Shown here: one piece after another, positions 17,785 to 26,233 of the stretch | Layout: every line of letters begins with the position of its first letter | How positions within the stretch are numbered: the first letter of the stretch is position 1 | Assembly (NCBI RefSeq): GCF_001422985.1 | Contig: NZ_LMNL01000001.1 | Span: 774,009-838,008, forward strand | Length of the DNA: 64,000 nt | Origin: Methylobacterium sp. Leaf117 | GTDB lineage: Bacteria; Pseudomonadota; Alphaproteobacteria; Rhizobiales; Beijerinckiaceae | Direction of reading: 5' to 3' | The notes under the pieces: generated by a model | Database searches by the model: none | What the model was told of the DNA's origin: nothing | What the model saw: only the letters and a program-made list of their open reading frames with translations | Translations under genes and position numbers: made by a program

Positions 17785-19158
17785 CTAGAACAGGTGGCTG
17801 TAGCGCTCGATCTCCCAGGCGCTGACGGTCAGATGATAATCCTGCCACTCGGCGGTCTTGTAGCGGATGAACTCGTCGCGCAGGGCCTTGCCCAGGGTCC
17901 GTTCCACCAGGGGATCGGCCGCGAAGGCCTCCACCGCCTCCATCAGGGTCTGCGGCAGGAAATCGATGCCGCGGGCGGCGCGCTCGGCGTCGGAGAGATC
18001 GTAGAGATTGTCCTCGTTCGGCGCGCCGGGATCGATCCGCTCGCGCACGCCCTCCAGCCCGGCGGCGAGCACCAGGGCGGCGGCGAGGTAGGGGTTCACG
18101 GCACCGTCCGCGTTGCGGCTCTCGCAGCGCCCGCCGCCGGCCGGCACCCGCACCGAGTTGGTGCGGTTGTTCGAGCCGTAGGAGTTGAACACCGGCGCCC
18201 AGGAGAAGCCCGCCATCGCGCCCTGGCGCACGAGGCGCTTGTAGCTGTTCACCGTCGGAGCGAAGGCGGCGCAGAGGGCGCGGCCGTGCTTCAGCACGCC
18301 GCCGATGAAGTGATAGCCGGTTTCGGTCAGACCGAGGCCGCGCGGATCGGTCGAGGGGTCGCACGCGAAGGCGTTGCGGCCGGTCTCGCGGTCGAACAGC
18401 GACATGTTGAAATGGGCGCCGTTGCCGGTGCGGTCGGCGAAGGGCTTCGGCATCATGGTGGCCAGCAGACCCTCCTCCTTGGCGTAGTGCTTCGCCATCA
18501 TGCGGAAGAAGGTCAGCCGGTCGCACATGGTCAGCGCATCGGCGTAGTTGAAATCGAACTCGAACTGGCCGCAGGCATCCTCGTGGTCGAAGGAATACAG
18601 GTCCCAGCCGAGGTCGTTGATCGTGGTGGCGACCTTGTCGAGCCAGGAGAAGTTGTCGGTGAAGCCGCGGACGTCGTAGCAGGGCTTCACCAGCTTATCG
18701 TCCGGCACCGGCGTGTGCAGCGAGCCGTCCGCCGCCTGCCGCAGCAGGAAGATCTCGCACTCGATGCCGAGGTTGAAGCCGAAGCCCATCGCCTCCGCCT
18801 GGGCCAACACGGATTTCAGCGCGACACGGGTGGAGAGGGGGTAGGGCTTGCCCTGGAAGGTGAGGTCGGCCGGGGTCCAGGCCAGCTTCGGCTCCCAGGG
18901 CAGCTGGATCACGTGGGCGAGGTCCGGCACCGAGGCCAGTTCGTCCTCGTTGGGGGCCTGGCCGAGGCCGTCGAGGGCGTAGCCGGTGTAGCGCTCGGAG
19001 CCGGCGGCCATCTGGGGCAGGTGGTCGATGGGCACGACCTTGGCCTTCTGGGCCCCGTGGATGTCGACATAGGCGCCGATGACGTATTTCACGCCCTTTC
19101 CCCGCAGGTCGTCCTGCAGCGCGCGGATATGGGGATCGATGTCAGTCGTGTGAGCCAC
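17785..19158 (-). CDS. glnT: Glutamine synthetase-like protein, GlnT/type III
   Basis: A 457-aa member of the glutamine synthetase superfamily most like rhizobial GlnT, which ligates ammonia or an amine to glutamate with ATP. Visible elements are FSFDHE-like metal site ([16 protein letters not shown]), the ATP-site loop [11 protein letters not shown], and the glutamate-binding segment [11 protein letters not shown] with [11 protein letters not shown]. The start is a GTG at 19158, overlapping the end of the creatininase-like gene by 17 bp. In this operon the simplest role is capturing ammonium released by deiminase and allophanate hydrolase; ligation of another amine (gamma-glutamyl-amide synthesis) is an alternative because GlnT proteins differ from ordinary GlnA. 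Confidence 0.88.
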   Translation of the reverse strand: MAHTTDIDPHIRALQDDLRGKGVKYVIGAYVDIHGAQKAKVVPIDHLPQMAAGSERYTGYALDGLGQAPNEDELASVPDLAHVIQLPWEPKLAWTPADLTFQGKPYPLSTRVALKSVLAQAEAMGFGFNLGIECEIFLLRQAADGSLHTPVPDDKLVKPCYDVRGFTDNFSWLDKVATTINDLGWDLYSFDHEDACGQFEFDFNYADALTMCDRLTFFRMMAKHYAKEEGLLATMMPKPFADRTGNGAHFNMSLFDRETGRNAFACDPSTDPRGLGLTETGYHFIGGVLKHGRALCAAFAPTVNSYKRLVRQGAMAGFSWAPVFNSYGSNNRTNSVRVPAGGGRCESRNADGAVNPYLAAALVLAAGLEGVRERIDPGAPNEDNLYDLSDAERAARGIDFLPQTLMEAVEAFAADPLVERTLGKALRDEFIRYKTAEWQDYHLTVSAWEIERYSHLF

Positions 19159-19945
19159 GGGCTCGCTCCTCTGGACCGGATGGGTCGTCGGGTGGGGACA
19201 GGGGCGGGGTCTCGGCGAGGCCGCGCCGGACGAGAGCGGCGAGGTCCGCGACCATCCAGCCGAACAGGCGCTCGCCCTCGGCGAGGCTCGCCTGCGACGG
19301 ACGGCCGGTGACGCCGTTGCGGCTGGTGCGGTTGACCGGGTGGGCGAACACCAGCCCCTCGGTCCGGTCGGGATCGTCGGCGGCCGTGATCCGGTCCGGG
19401 CGGACCAGGGCCGGGGCGGTCGCCATCATCAGCGCGGTCTCGGCGGCATTGGCGTGCCAGTCGGCGGCATCGGCAAAATGGGCCGCGCGCACCCGCTCGC
19501 TGATCGTCGCCGAGTTCACCAGGGCGACCATCAGGTCGTCATGAGCGGCGCGCAGCATCTCCAGGGCACAGCGCAAGGGGGCCGCGTTGGTGACGTGGGC
19601 GTTGACCAGGAACAGGCGCCGGACGCCCGAATGATAGGCGGAGGTGCCGATCTGCGTTACCACCTGGGTCATCACCAGGGGATCGAGGGTGATGGTGCCG
19701 GGCCAGCGCCGGCTGTGGCCGAGCGAGCAGCCATAGGGCAGGGTCGGCAGCACCGGCACGCGGGTCTGCGCCGAGACCGCGTGGGCGAGGCGCTCGGCCA
19801 GCACGAAATCCATGCCGCAGCCGAGATGCGGTCCGTGCTGCTCGGTGGCGCCCACCGGCAGGATCGCGGCCTGCGACGCGGCCGCGAGGTCGCCCGGGAT
19901 CTCCTCCCAGGTGCGGTCGGCCCAGAGCAGGGCGGAGGCGTCCAT
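19142..19945 (-). CDS. Creatininase-family amidohydrolase
   Basis: A 267-aa protein of the creatinine amidohydrolase superfamily (cyclic amide or formamide hydrolases with a two-metal site). Metal ligands appear as Glu and His in [10 protein letters not shown], Asp in GMDFVLAE, and His/Glu in DWHANAAET. The usual NGHGGN loop is replaced by NAHVTN. The start used is ATG 19945, which overlaps the TGA of the ABC ATPase gene as ATGA; a GTG one codon earlier is possible. Its position inside a guanidine operon suggests hydrolysis of a guanidino- or creatinine-like compound, but substrate is not readable from sequence. Confidence 0.85.
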   Translation of the reverse strand: MDASALLWADRTWEEIPGDLAAASQAAILPVGATEQHGPHLGCGMDFVLAERLAHAVSAQTRVPVLPTLPYGCSLGHSRRWPGTITLDPLVMTQVVTQIGTSAYHSGVRRLFLVNAHVTNAAPLRCALEMLRAAHDDLMVALVNSATISERVRAAHFADAADWHANAAETALMMATAPALVRPDRITAADDPDRTEGLVFAHPVNRTSRNGVTGRPSQASLAEGERLFGWMVADLAALVRRGLAETPPLSPPDDPSGPEERARGSHD

Positions 19946-20883
19946 CACTCGACCTCGTCGCCGGTCGGCGCCATGCGGGTGACGAGGGCGGTGGCGGCGG
20001 GCTCGTCGGCATCGGCCTCCGCCTCGTCCTTCGCCGGGTGGATCAAGGCGTCGAGCCGGGCGCGGGTGGCGCGGAATTCCGGCCCCAGCATCTGGTCCGG
20101 GCTGCGCGGGCGCGGCACCGGCACCTCGATGAGTTCAGCCACCTCGCCCGGATGCGCCTTCAGCACCAGGATGCGGTCGGCGAGGTACACGGCCTCGTCG
20201 AGGTCGTGGGTGATGAACACGATGGTGATGTCGATCTTGCGCCAGATCTCGATGAGGTAGGCCTGCATCCGGGCCCGCGACTGGGTGTCGAGGGCCGAGA
20301 ACGGCTCGTCCATGAGGAGGATGCGCGGCCGGGTGGCCAGGGCGCGGGCGATGGCGACGCGCTGCTTCATCCCGCCCGAGAGCTGGTGCGGGTAGGCGTC
20401 CGCGAAGGCTTCGAGGCCGATCAGCGCCAGCCATTGCCGGGCCTCGCGCTCGGCCTCGCGCCGGGGGGTGCCGTTCTCCTCCAGGCCGAAGGCGACGTTG
20501 CGCAGGACGCTGAGCCAGGGGAACAGCGTGTAGCCCTGGAACACCATGCCACGATCGGCGCCGGGGCCGGAGACCGGCACGCCGCCGACCCGGACCACGC
20601 CGGAACTGGCCGTCTCGAGCCCGGCGAGAATGCGCACGAAGGTGGACTTGCCGCAGCCGGACGGGCCGACCACGCAGAGGAATTCCCGCCGGTGGGTGAC
20701 GAGATCGATACCCCGCAGGGCCGTGGTCTCGCCGCCGGCGGAGCGGAACACCTTGCCCAGCCCCTCGACGCTCAGGGCCACGTCCCGGCTCTTCAGCTTG
20801 GCGAAGCGCGCCCGCACCGGCTCGCATTGGGTGCGGTAGTCGCAGGGCTCCACCGGCAGGGGAATCGTGCTCCCGCGCGTCAT
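19945..20883 (-). CDS. ABC transporter ATP-binding protein, nitrate/taurine (NitT/TauT)-type
   Basis: A 312-aa cytoplasmic ATPase energising the importer encoded by the two upstream genes. Walker A is GPSGCGKST, the signature is LSGGMKQR, Walker B is [13 protein letters not shown] and the switch histidine is in THDLDEA. The start at ATG 20883 overlaps the permease stop (ATGA); a longer open frame upstream is not coding. The C-terminal extension after about residue 265 is acidic and not part of the nucleotide-binding domain. By operon context the cargo is probably guanidine or a guanidino compound. Confidence 0.93.
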   Translation of the reverse strand: MTRGSTIPLPVEPCDYRTQCEPVRARFAKLKSRDVALSVEGLGKVFRSAGGETTALRGIDLVTHRREFLCVVGPSGCGKSTFVRILAGLETASSGVVRVGGVPVSGPGADRGMVFQGYTLFPWLSVLRNVAFGLEENGTPRREAEREARQWLALIGLEAFADAYPHQLSGGMKQRVAIARALATRPRILLMDEPFSALDTQSRARMQAYLIEIWRKIDITIVFITHDLDEAVYLADRILVLKAHPGEVAELIEVPVPRPRSPDQMLGPEFRATRARLDALIHPAKDEAEADADEPAATALVTRMAPTGDEVE

Positions 20884-21956
20884 GCCTCGCTCCGATCGTA
20901 GGGGAACAGCCGGCGCCCGATCCACGCCAGGGCAAGGTCGGTGGCCGATCCGACGAGGCCGATGACGAGGATCGCCGCGTAGACGTTGTCGAAATGCTGG
21001 TAGCGGGCCTGCTGCGTGATGAAGAAGGTGATGCCCGACGAGGTGCCGATCAGTTCGGCGACGATGAGGTAGGTCCAGGCCCAGCCCAGCAGGATGCGCT
21101 GGTCGCGGTAGAGCTGCGGCAGCATTGCCGGCACGATCACGCGGCGGATCAGGCGGAGGTTGCGCGCCCCGAGGGTCAGGGCGGCCTCGATCAGCAGCGG
21201 CTCGATCCGCCGCGTGGTGTTGGCGATCACCAGCACCTGCTGGAAGAAGGTCCCGATGACGATGATGGCGATCTTCGGCCCGTCATAGATGCCGAGGATC
21301 GCCACCATCAGCGCCCCGAAGGCGGGGGCCGGCATGTAGCGGACGAACTCGATCACCGGTTCGGTGAGGCGGGCGAGCGTCGGCTGCGCTCCGCACAGGA
21401 TGCCGAGCGGCACGCCGACCACCGACGAGAGCAGGAAGCCCCAGACGATGATCTGGATCGAGTGCCACAGGCTCAGAGGCAGGCGGATCGCGTCGCGCTG
21501 GGTCGGCGTCGCGGTGAGGGAGGTCCAGAGCGCCGCCGCGACGGCGTGGGGCGTGGGCAGGTAGACCGGGTTGGCGGGAATGCCGACAGGCGCCGCGCCG
21601 TTGGCGGCCCCCGCGCGCGCGACCTCCTCCGCGAAGGCGGCCTTCGGCACCCGCATGCCGGGCTCCATCCAGGCCACATCGCCGGGCTCGGTCACCTCCA
21701 CCAGGGGATGCCACAGGAACGGCACGTAGGAGACCGCCGCCCAGGCCAGGACCGGCAGCAGGAAGGAGAGCACCGCCAGCACGGTCCGGCGCCGGGTCGA
21801 GAGCGGCCGGGCGACCCCGATCCAGGAGCGGCGCCGGGCGCCGGTCCGCACCGGCGCGGCCATGGCCTGCTCCGGTCGGGCACTGGTCGCCTCCGCTGGC
21901 GCGCCGGCCGCCGGAATGGGGCGCTGCCTCTCGTCGCTGCGCGGCGCGGCGCTCAT
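20880..21956 (-). CDS. ABC transporter permease, NitT/TauT-type
   Basis: A 358-aa inner-membrane subunit with one N-terminal helix (about residues 58-78), a periplasmic stretch (80-150) and the BPD_transp_1 core with five to six helices. The coupling motif region is [20 protein letters not shown], which matches the EAA loop that contacts the ATPase. The start ATG 21956 overlaps the stop of the substrate-binding protein gene (ATGA). The N-terminal 45 residues are a low-complexity Ala/Arg/Pro segment, unusually long for this family. Confidence 0.92.
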   Translation of the reverse strand: MSAAPRSDERQRPIPAAGAPAEATSARPEQAMAAPVRTGARRRSWIGVARPLSTRRRTVLAVLSFLLPVLAWAAVSYVPFLWHPLVEVTEPGDVAWMEPGMRVPKAAFAEEVARAGAANGAAPVGIPANPVYLPTPHAVAAALWTSLTATPTQRDAIRLPLSLWHSIQIIVWGFLLSSVVGVPLGILCGAQPTLARLTEPVIEFVRYMPAPAFGALMVAILGIYDGPKIAIIVIGTFFQQVLVIANTTRRIEPLLIEAALTLGARNLRLIRRVIVPAMLPQLYRDQRILLGWAWTYLIVAELIGTSSGITFFITQQARYQHFDNVYAAILVIGLVGSATDLALAWIGRRLFPYDRSEA

Positions 21957-22966
21957 TTGCCGTCCGTCAGCGCCGGATCGATGTAGCCCTTCACGTCCTG
22001 TGCGGCTTTGTAGACCTCGTACCGGACGTTGAAGGCGTCGGCGTAGCGGCTCGACCCGTAGAGCGAGCCGAAGCCCTCGGCATCGGCCATCACCTTGCGG
22101 CCGTCGGCCAGGGTCAGGAGCCGGGTGCCCTTGAGGAAGCGGGTGAAGGTCGCGGGCTCGATGCCGACCTTGCCCGCCATGATGGCGACGGCGTCGGCCT
22201 GGGTCTTCGGGTCCTGGATGTAGGCGACCACCTTGTCCCAGACGGCCACGAACTTGATCCAGTCGGCGCGGCGGGCGGCGAGGCTCGCGGGCGTCACCGT
22301 GACCACGTCGTAGATCAGGCCGGGCTCGTCGGCGGAGGTGTAGAGCGGCCGGGCCCCGGCGGCGCCCTTCATCGCCTGTCCGGCGATGGGCTGCCAGGCG
22401 CCGATGGCCGACACGTCCCCGGAGGCGAGGACCTGGGGCGTCTCGTTGGTCTTGACGTTGACGAAGGTGACGTCGGTCTCCTTCAGGCCGATCTTGTTCA
22501 GCCCGTTGATGAGGAGCAGCTGCTCGACCAGGCCGACTTCGAGACCGACCTTCTTGCCCTTCAGCTCGGCCAGCCCCTTCACGCCCGGCTTGCCGACGAT
22601 CATGTCGTTGCCGTTCGAGTAGTCGGTCAGCATGATCATGACGTTTCGGGCGCCATTGCCGCCCATCACGAGGGCATCGCCGTTGGTGCAGGTCACGGCG
22701 TCGAGCTTGCCCGCCGAGAAGGCATCCATGGAGGCGGAGTAGTCGAACCACTCGAACGTGACGTCGAGGCCGGCCTGCTTGAGCCAACCCTTTTCGATGG
22801 CGACCTGCCAGGCGACCCAGCCGGGCCAGTCGCTGTAGCCGATGCGCAGGGGCTCGGCGGCGTAGGCGGGTGTGACCGGGCCGGGCAGCACTGCGAGCAG
22901 GCCCAGGGCCATGAGGCCGCCGGCGACGTTCCTGCGGGTGGCGGCGAGAACCGAGGACAGGCGCAT
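21953..22966 (-). CDS. ABC transporter periplasmic substrate-binding protein (probable guanidine/urea-type importer)
   Basis: A 337-aa periplasmic binding protein of the NMT1/SsuA/NrtA-like type. A Sec signal peptide is visible (positively charged start, hydrophobic core around residues 14-30, cleavage near TPAYAAEP). The mature protein begins with LRIGYSDWPGW, typical of the family, followed by AIEKGWLKQAGLDV. It is the first gene of the operon; GGAG lies 8 nt before the ATG. Proteins of this kind are regularly found with 'urea carboxylase' and DUF1989 genes. The divergent regulator and the repeat at 22984-23012 lie immediately upstream. Confidence 0.92.
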   Translation of the reverse strand: MRLSSVLAATRRNVAGGLMALGLLAVLPGPVTPAYAAEPLRIGYSDWPGWVAWQVAIEKGWLKQAGLDVTFEWFDYSASMDAFSAGKLDAVTCTNGDALVMGGNGARNVMIMLTDYSNGNDMIVGKPGVKGLAELKGKKVGLEVGLVEQLLLINGLNKIGLKETDVTFVNVKTNETPQVLASGDVSAIGAWQPIAGQAMKGAAGARPLYTSADEPGLIYDVVTVTPASLAARRADWIKFVAVWDKVVAYIQDPKTQADAVAIMAGKVGIEPATFTRFLKGTRLLTLADGRKVMADAEGFGSLYGSSRYADAFNVRYEVYKAAQDVKGYIDPALTDGK

Positions 22967-22983
22967 CTGTGATCTCCAAGACG

Positions 22984-23012
22984 CGTAATACGATCATTGG
23001 AAATCGTAATAC
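22984..23012. promoter_or_regulatory. Candidate operator between the transporter operon and the NikR-like regulator
   Basis: Within the 104-bp divergent region there is a direct repeat CGTAATAC (22984-22991 and 23005-23012) spaced exactly 21 bp, two helical turns. The same stretch contains the inverted repeat TACGAT-N8-ATCGTA (22989-22994 with 23003-23008). Ribbon-helix-helix tetramers such as NikR bind separated half-sites of this kind. The location, 18 bp before the binding-protein ATG, fits repression or activation of the operon. Binding is an inference. Confidence 0.55.
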
Positions 23013-23070
23013 CGACGGGATTTCACGCATACAAAAGCCGTGCCAGAATGGGCGAGTGGGAGGAAATCAG

Positions 23071-23568
23071 ATGTCCGACAACGCGACCGCGACGACCGGC
23101 CCGGAGGAGGCCGAGGGGACGCGCAAGCGGCCGGTGAGCCGGATCAGCCTGTCGCTGTCCGAGGACCTGCTCTGCGAACTCGACACCATGGTGGGCGAGC
23201 GCGGCTTCGCCAGCCGCTCCCAGGCGGTGGCGACGATCCTGCACCGCTCCCTGGTGGAGCACCGGCACGAGGTCGGCGACCGCGTCATGGTGGGCACCAT
23301 CACGCTCTGCTACGACAACCTCGCCCATGGGCTGCAGCAGCGGCTGGCCGAATTGCAGCGCCGCTTCATCGCCGAGGTGATCTCCTCGCTGCACGTGCAC
23401 CTGATGCACAACCAGACCCTGGAGGTCGTGCTGGTGCAGGGTCCGGCCGACACGCTCCAGACCATCGCGGACGCGATGATCACCGAGCGCGGCGTCATCT
23501 CGGGGCGGCTCGAACTCGTGGCGGCTTTGATCCCGCCGATCCACCCGTTCCCCGGGGCGCCGGCGTGA
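23071..23568 (+). CDS. NikR-like ribbon-helix-helix transcriptional regulator
   Basis: A 165-aa protein with an N-terminal ribbon-helix-helix (RISLSLSEDLLCELDTMV then GFASRSQAVATILH) and a C-terminal ACT-like ligand domain, the architecture of nickel regulator NikR. In NikR the square-planar nickel site uses three His and one Cys. Here LHVHLMHN keeps the two His of the HxH pair, but the Cys position reads Thr (NQTLEV) and the His that comes from the partner subunit appears as Arg (LQRRF). It therefore may not sense nickel. It is divergent from the guanidine-type operon, with GGGAGGA before ATG 23071, so it probably controls that operon. Confidence 0.85.
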   Translation: MSDNATATTGPEEAEGTRKRPVSRISLSLSEDLLCELDTMVGERGFASRSQAVATILHRSLVEHRHEVGDRVMVGTITLCYDNLAHGLQQRLAELQRRFIAEVISSLHVHLMHNQTLEVVLVQGPADTLQTIADAMITERGVISGRLELVAALIPPIHPFPGAPA

Positions 23569-23575
23569 CGGCCCC

Positions 23576-24514
23576 TTAACTCTGCCAGACCCGGGGCAGG
23601 GGTCGTTCGCGATAGGCGGTGAGGACGCGCTGGGCGACGCTCCGCAGGGCGTCCGGATCGCGGCCGAGGAGGCGCAGGACGAGGTGGCCGTTCCAGGCGC
23701 TGGCCGCTGCCGCGACCCCCTCCGCCCCCGCCGCGTCGAGAAGAGCGCGGGCCTCGTCCAGCCGGCCCTCCGCCGCGGGCGAGACGTCGAGCATCGTCGC
23801 CATGGCGCGGGCACCGTTGCCAATGGCCGCCCGGGCGAGCTGGTCCGACACCGCGCCGTCGAGGCGCAGGGAATCGGCATAGACGAGGCGCCCGTCGCGG
23901 CGGATGCGCCAGGTGTCGGAGAGGTGGCCGCGCGTGATCGACTCGTTGCGGGCGGTGCGTCCGAAGGTGACGGCCTCGAAGGCGAGGAGATGCGCATCCG
24001 GCGCCAGATCGGCCTCGAAGCGGCGCGCCAGGGCGGACCGGTCGAACAGGATCGTCTCCTGCGGGAGGTGCGCGAGACGGGCGCCGGCCCCGAGCGTGAC
24101 CCGCGTCTCGAACCGGCTCACCGGGCCGTCGGAGCGGTAGACCTTCTCGGCGGCGGTCGTGGTCAGGGTCAGGTCGGCGCCCGCCTCGGCCTCGATGGTG
24201 ACCCGAAACGCATCACCGCAGGCGATGCCGCCGGCGGTGTTGAGCAGCACCGCCTCGCACGGCCCCTTCGGCCGGCGCGGCAGGCGCAGACGCAAGGGGC
24301 CGCCCTCGCCGATGTCGAGGATGCGGGTGTCGTGCCCGTCCACGCAGGCGACGCGCAGGTGAATCCGCCCCTGCGAGCGTTGCCGCTCCGGCGCGGCGAC
24401 CGGGCACGCCGGAGGGTCCGGGTTCAGCAAGGCGGAGGCTTCAGGCCGGGCCGGTGGCGACGGGACGCTCGGGGTCCGAGCCCCATTCCGACCAGGAGCC
24501 GTCGTAGAGGGCAC
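23576..24514 (-). CDS. ureD: Urease accessory protein UreD (orphan)
   Basis: A UreD/UreH family protein, a scaffold that with UreF and UreG loads nickel into apo-urease. Family stretches are LNTAGGIACGDAF, TTAAEKVYRS, LPQETILFD and EAVTFGRTA. The GTG at 24514 would overlap the sulfurtransferase gene by 74 bp; a TTG near 24433 just after that gene's stop is an alternative, giving about 285 aa, the normal length. No ureA, B, C, E, F or G is present within the window. It ends 7 bp from the convergent NikR-like gene. Family assignment is firm; the start is not. Confidence 0.88.
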   Translation of the reverse strand: MPSTTAPGRNGARTPSVPSPPARPEASALLNPDPPACPVAAPERQRSQGRIHLRVACVDGHDTRILDIGEGGPLRLRLPRRPKGPCEAVLLNTAGGIACGDAFRVTIEAEAGADLTLTTTAAEKVYRSDGPVSRFETRVTLGAGARLAHLPQETILFDRSALARRFEADLAPDAHLLAFEAVTFGRTARNESITRGHLSDTWRIRRDGRLVYADSLRLDGAVSDQLARAAIGNGARAMATMLDVSPAAEGRLDEARALLDAAGAEGVAAAASAWNGHLVLRLLGRDPDALRSVAQRVLTAYRERPLPRVWQS

Positions 24515-25289
24515 GGGGGGGACGCCCCAGGGTCTCCAGGGCCAGTCCGACGATGGCGGCGGTGACGCCCGAGCCGCAGGTGGTGACCACGGGCTTGCCC
24601 ACGTCGACGCCGTTCTCGGCGAAGACCGCGCGCAGAGCCGCCTCGTCCTTCAGGCGCCCCCCGCTCTGGAGCGCGGAATAATGGACGTTGCGGGCGCCCG
24701 GCATGTGGCCGGGGCGGACGCCGGGGCGCGGCTCCGCCTCCTCACCGCGGAAGCGCGGGCCGGAGCGGGCATCGACGACCTGGGCATTGCCGGTGTCGAG
24801 GGCGCGGGCGATGTCCCCGGCCTCCGCCACGGCGCCGTTGTCGAACCGTGCGGTGAAGTGACGGCGGGTGCGCAGCCGGCCCTCGCCTTCCTCGACCGGA
24901 TAGCCCGCCGCGACCCAGGCCGGGAATCCGCCGTCGAGGATCTCGACGTCGCGGACGCCGTAGGTCTTCAGCATCCAGCGCACCCGCGGCGCCGAGAACA
25001 GGCCCATCCCGTCATAGACCACGAGGTGGGCGCCGTCGCCGATGCCCAGAGCCCGCATGCGCGAGGCGAAGACCTCCGGGCGCGGCAGCATGTGGGGCAG
25101 GGGAGAGGTCTCGTCGCTCATCGTGTCGATGTCGAAGCGGATCGCGCCGGGGATGTGCGCGGCGAGATACTCGGCCCGGGCGTCGCGGCCCTGGGCCGGC
25201 AGGTACCACGAGCCGTCGAGGATCACGATGTCGGGCGCGCCGAGCCGGGTGTGGAGCCAGTCTGCCGTGACAAAGGGCGTCGTCGCCAT
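24441..25289 (-). CDS. sseA: Two-domain rhodanese, 3-mercaptopyruvate sulfurtransferase type
   Basis: A 282-aa protein with two rhodanese domains (about 1-140 and 160-282) that transfers sulfur from 3-mercaptopyruvate or thiosulfate to an acceptor. The catalytic cysteine is in TTCGSGVTA, the loop type associated with mercaptopyruvate sulfurtransferases rather than thiosulfate sulfurtransferases. Other family segments are ILDGSWYLP, AHIPGAIRFD and DGGFPAW. The start is ATG 25289; the frame remains open upstream but lacks a convincing start. Its 3' end may overlap the ureD start. Confidence 0.93.
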   Translation of the reverse strand: MATTPFVTADWLHTRLGAPDIVILDGSWYLPAQGRDARAEYLAAHIPGAIRFDIDTMSDETSPLPHMLPRPEVFASRMRALGIGDGAHLVVYDGMGLFSAPRVRWMLKTYGVRDVEILDGGFPAWVAAGYPVEEGEGRLRTRRHFTARFDNGAVAEAGDIARALDTGNAQVVDARSGPRFRGEEAEPRPGVRPGHMPGARNVHYSALQSGGRLKDEAALRAVFAENGVDVGKPVVTTCGSGVTAAIVGLALETLGRPPRALYDGSWSEWGSDPERPVATGPA

Positions 25290-25494
25290 GGGGTTCTCTG
25301 TTCGATGCGGCGGAGGGCTCCGCCGGGAAACGGCTTCCCGCCGGACTGCGCCTCGGGTCAAGCGGGAGGTACCACCAAATCACATCCGGCGGCGTGTTGC
25401 ACGCCTTGCGGACCGGGCGGCGATCTGAACCGGCCCATCCCGCGCCGCGTTGACGGGGTACGATCGATCCCATCCGGTTCAGGAGACCTCGCCA

Positions 25495-25827
25495 ATGCGT
25501 CACCTCCCACTCGCCCTCGCCCTCGCCACCGCCGCCGCGCTCACCCTCGGGGGCGCCGCCCAGGCCCAGTCGACCGCACCGGGTGCCGGTTCGGGCAGCG
25601 TCGGAAATTCCGGCAGCGTCGGAAATTCTGGCACCGTCGGCAACTCCGGCACAGCCGGCAGCTCGATCGGCAGTCCCGCCGCAGGCGGCATCGGCGGATC
25701 GCCCGCGACCACCGGGACGGCGCCCGGCGCCGGGGCCGTCCGCAACCCGAGCGCCGCCCCCATCCCGAGCGCCGGCCGGGGCATCGGGCCGGGTTCGGCG
25801 CCCACCACCGGCACCCCGGCGCGCTGA
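25495..25827 (+). CDS. Secreted Gly/Ser/Pro-rich low-complexity protein
   Basis: A 110-aa hypothetical protein. A clear Sec signal peptide (hydrophobic core LALALATAAALTLGG, cleavage around AQAQS) is followed by a tandem GNSG(S/T)VGNSG repeat (residues about 36-56) and a Gly/Pro/Ala-rich tail. AGGAGA lies 9 nt before the ATG, and a perfect terminator follows 23 bp after the stop, so this is a complete monocistronic unit. No known domain; a periplasmic or envelope-associated disordered protein is the most that can be said. Confidence 0.75.
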   Translation: MRHLPLALALATAAALTLGGAAQAQSTAPGAGSGSVGNSGSVGNSGTVGNSGTAGSSIGSPAAGGIGGSPATTGTAPGAGAVRNPSAAPIPSAGRGIGPGSAPTTGTPAR

Positions 25828-25850
25828 GCCGACGCGCCGGACCGCGTGCG

Positions 25851-25877
25851 GGCCGGGCCGACAGGCCCGGCCTTTTT
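25851..25877 (+). terminator. Intrinsic terminator after the Gly/Ser-rich gene
   Basis: Perfect 9-bp stem GGCCGGGCC/GGCCCGGCC (25851-25859 with 25864-25872), loop GACA, followed by TTTTT at 25873-25877. Confidence 0.93.
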
Positions 25878-25962
25878 CGTCGCAGCCGGGCCGGCGCCGG
25901 TGCCAAGGACCGGCGCCTGTGCGTATGGATGGTGGAGACCGAGCCAGCCGGATGGAGCCGTC

Positions 25963-26217
25963 GTGAACCCGCGCGAGACCTACCACATCGAAGTCCTCGC
26001 CTCCGAGGACGAGGCCGGGGCGCGCGGCGAGGACCTGGTGCGCCAGCGCATCTCGGTGCGCACCGGCACCGTCGAGGCGGCCAAGGAACGGGCGCTGACG
26101 CTGTTCGCCAGGGCCCGTGCCCCGCAGCGCTCCGGCGCTCCGGCCGAAGCGGTGCGGGTCATCGACGGGGCCGGCACGGAGGTGTTCCGCTGGAGCCGGT
26201 ACGACGAACCGGCCTGA
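25963..26217 (+). CDS. Hypothetical 84-aa protein
   Basis: A small soluble protein of unknown function. The open frame extends upstream to 25846, but that part runs through the preceding terminator, so the GTG at 25963 with GGAG 8 nt upstream is the better start. The product begins VNPRETYHIEVLAS, is mixed alpha/beta in character (alternating hydrophobic pattern YHIEVLA and VRVIDGAGTEVFRW) and highly charged. It precedes the 127-aa membrane protein gene by 16 bp, so the two are probably co-transcribed. Confidence 0.65.
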   Translation: MNPRETYHIEVLASEDEAGARGEDLVRQRISVRTGTVEAAKERALTLFARARAPQRSGAPAEAVRVIDGAGTEVFRWSRYDEPA

Positions 26218-26233
26218 CGGGGAGCGATCGGCC

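Noticed and set aside
22967..23070. Guanidine riboswitch before the transporter gene
   Set aside because: The 104-bp divergent region has no ACGR-looped hairpin pair and no recognisable ykkC-like core; the only symmetry looks like a protein-binding site.
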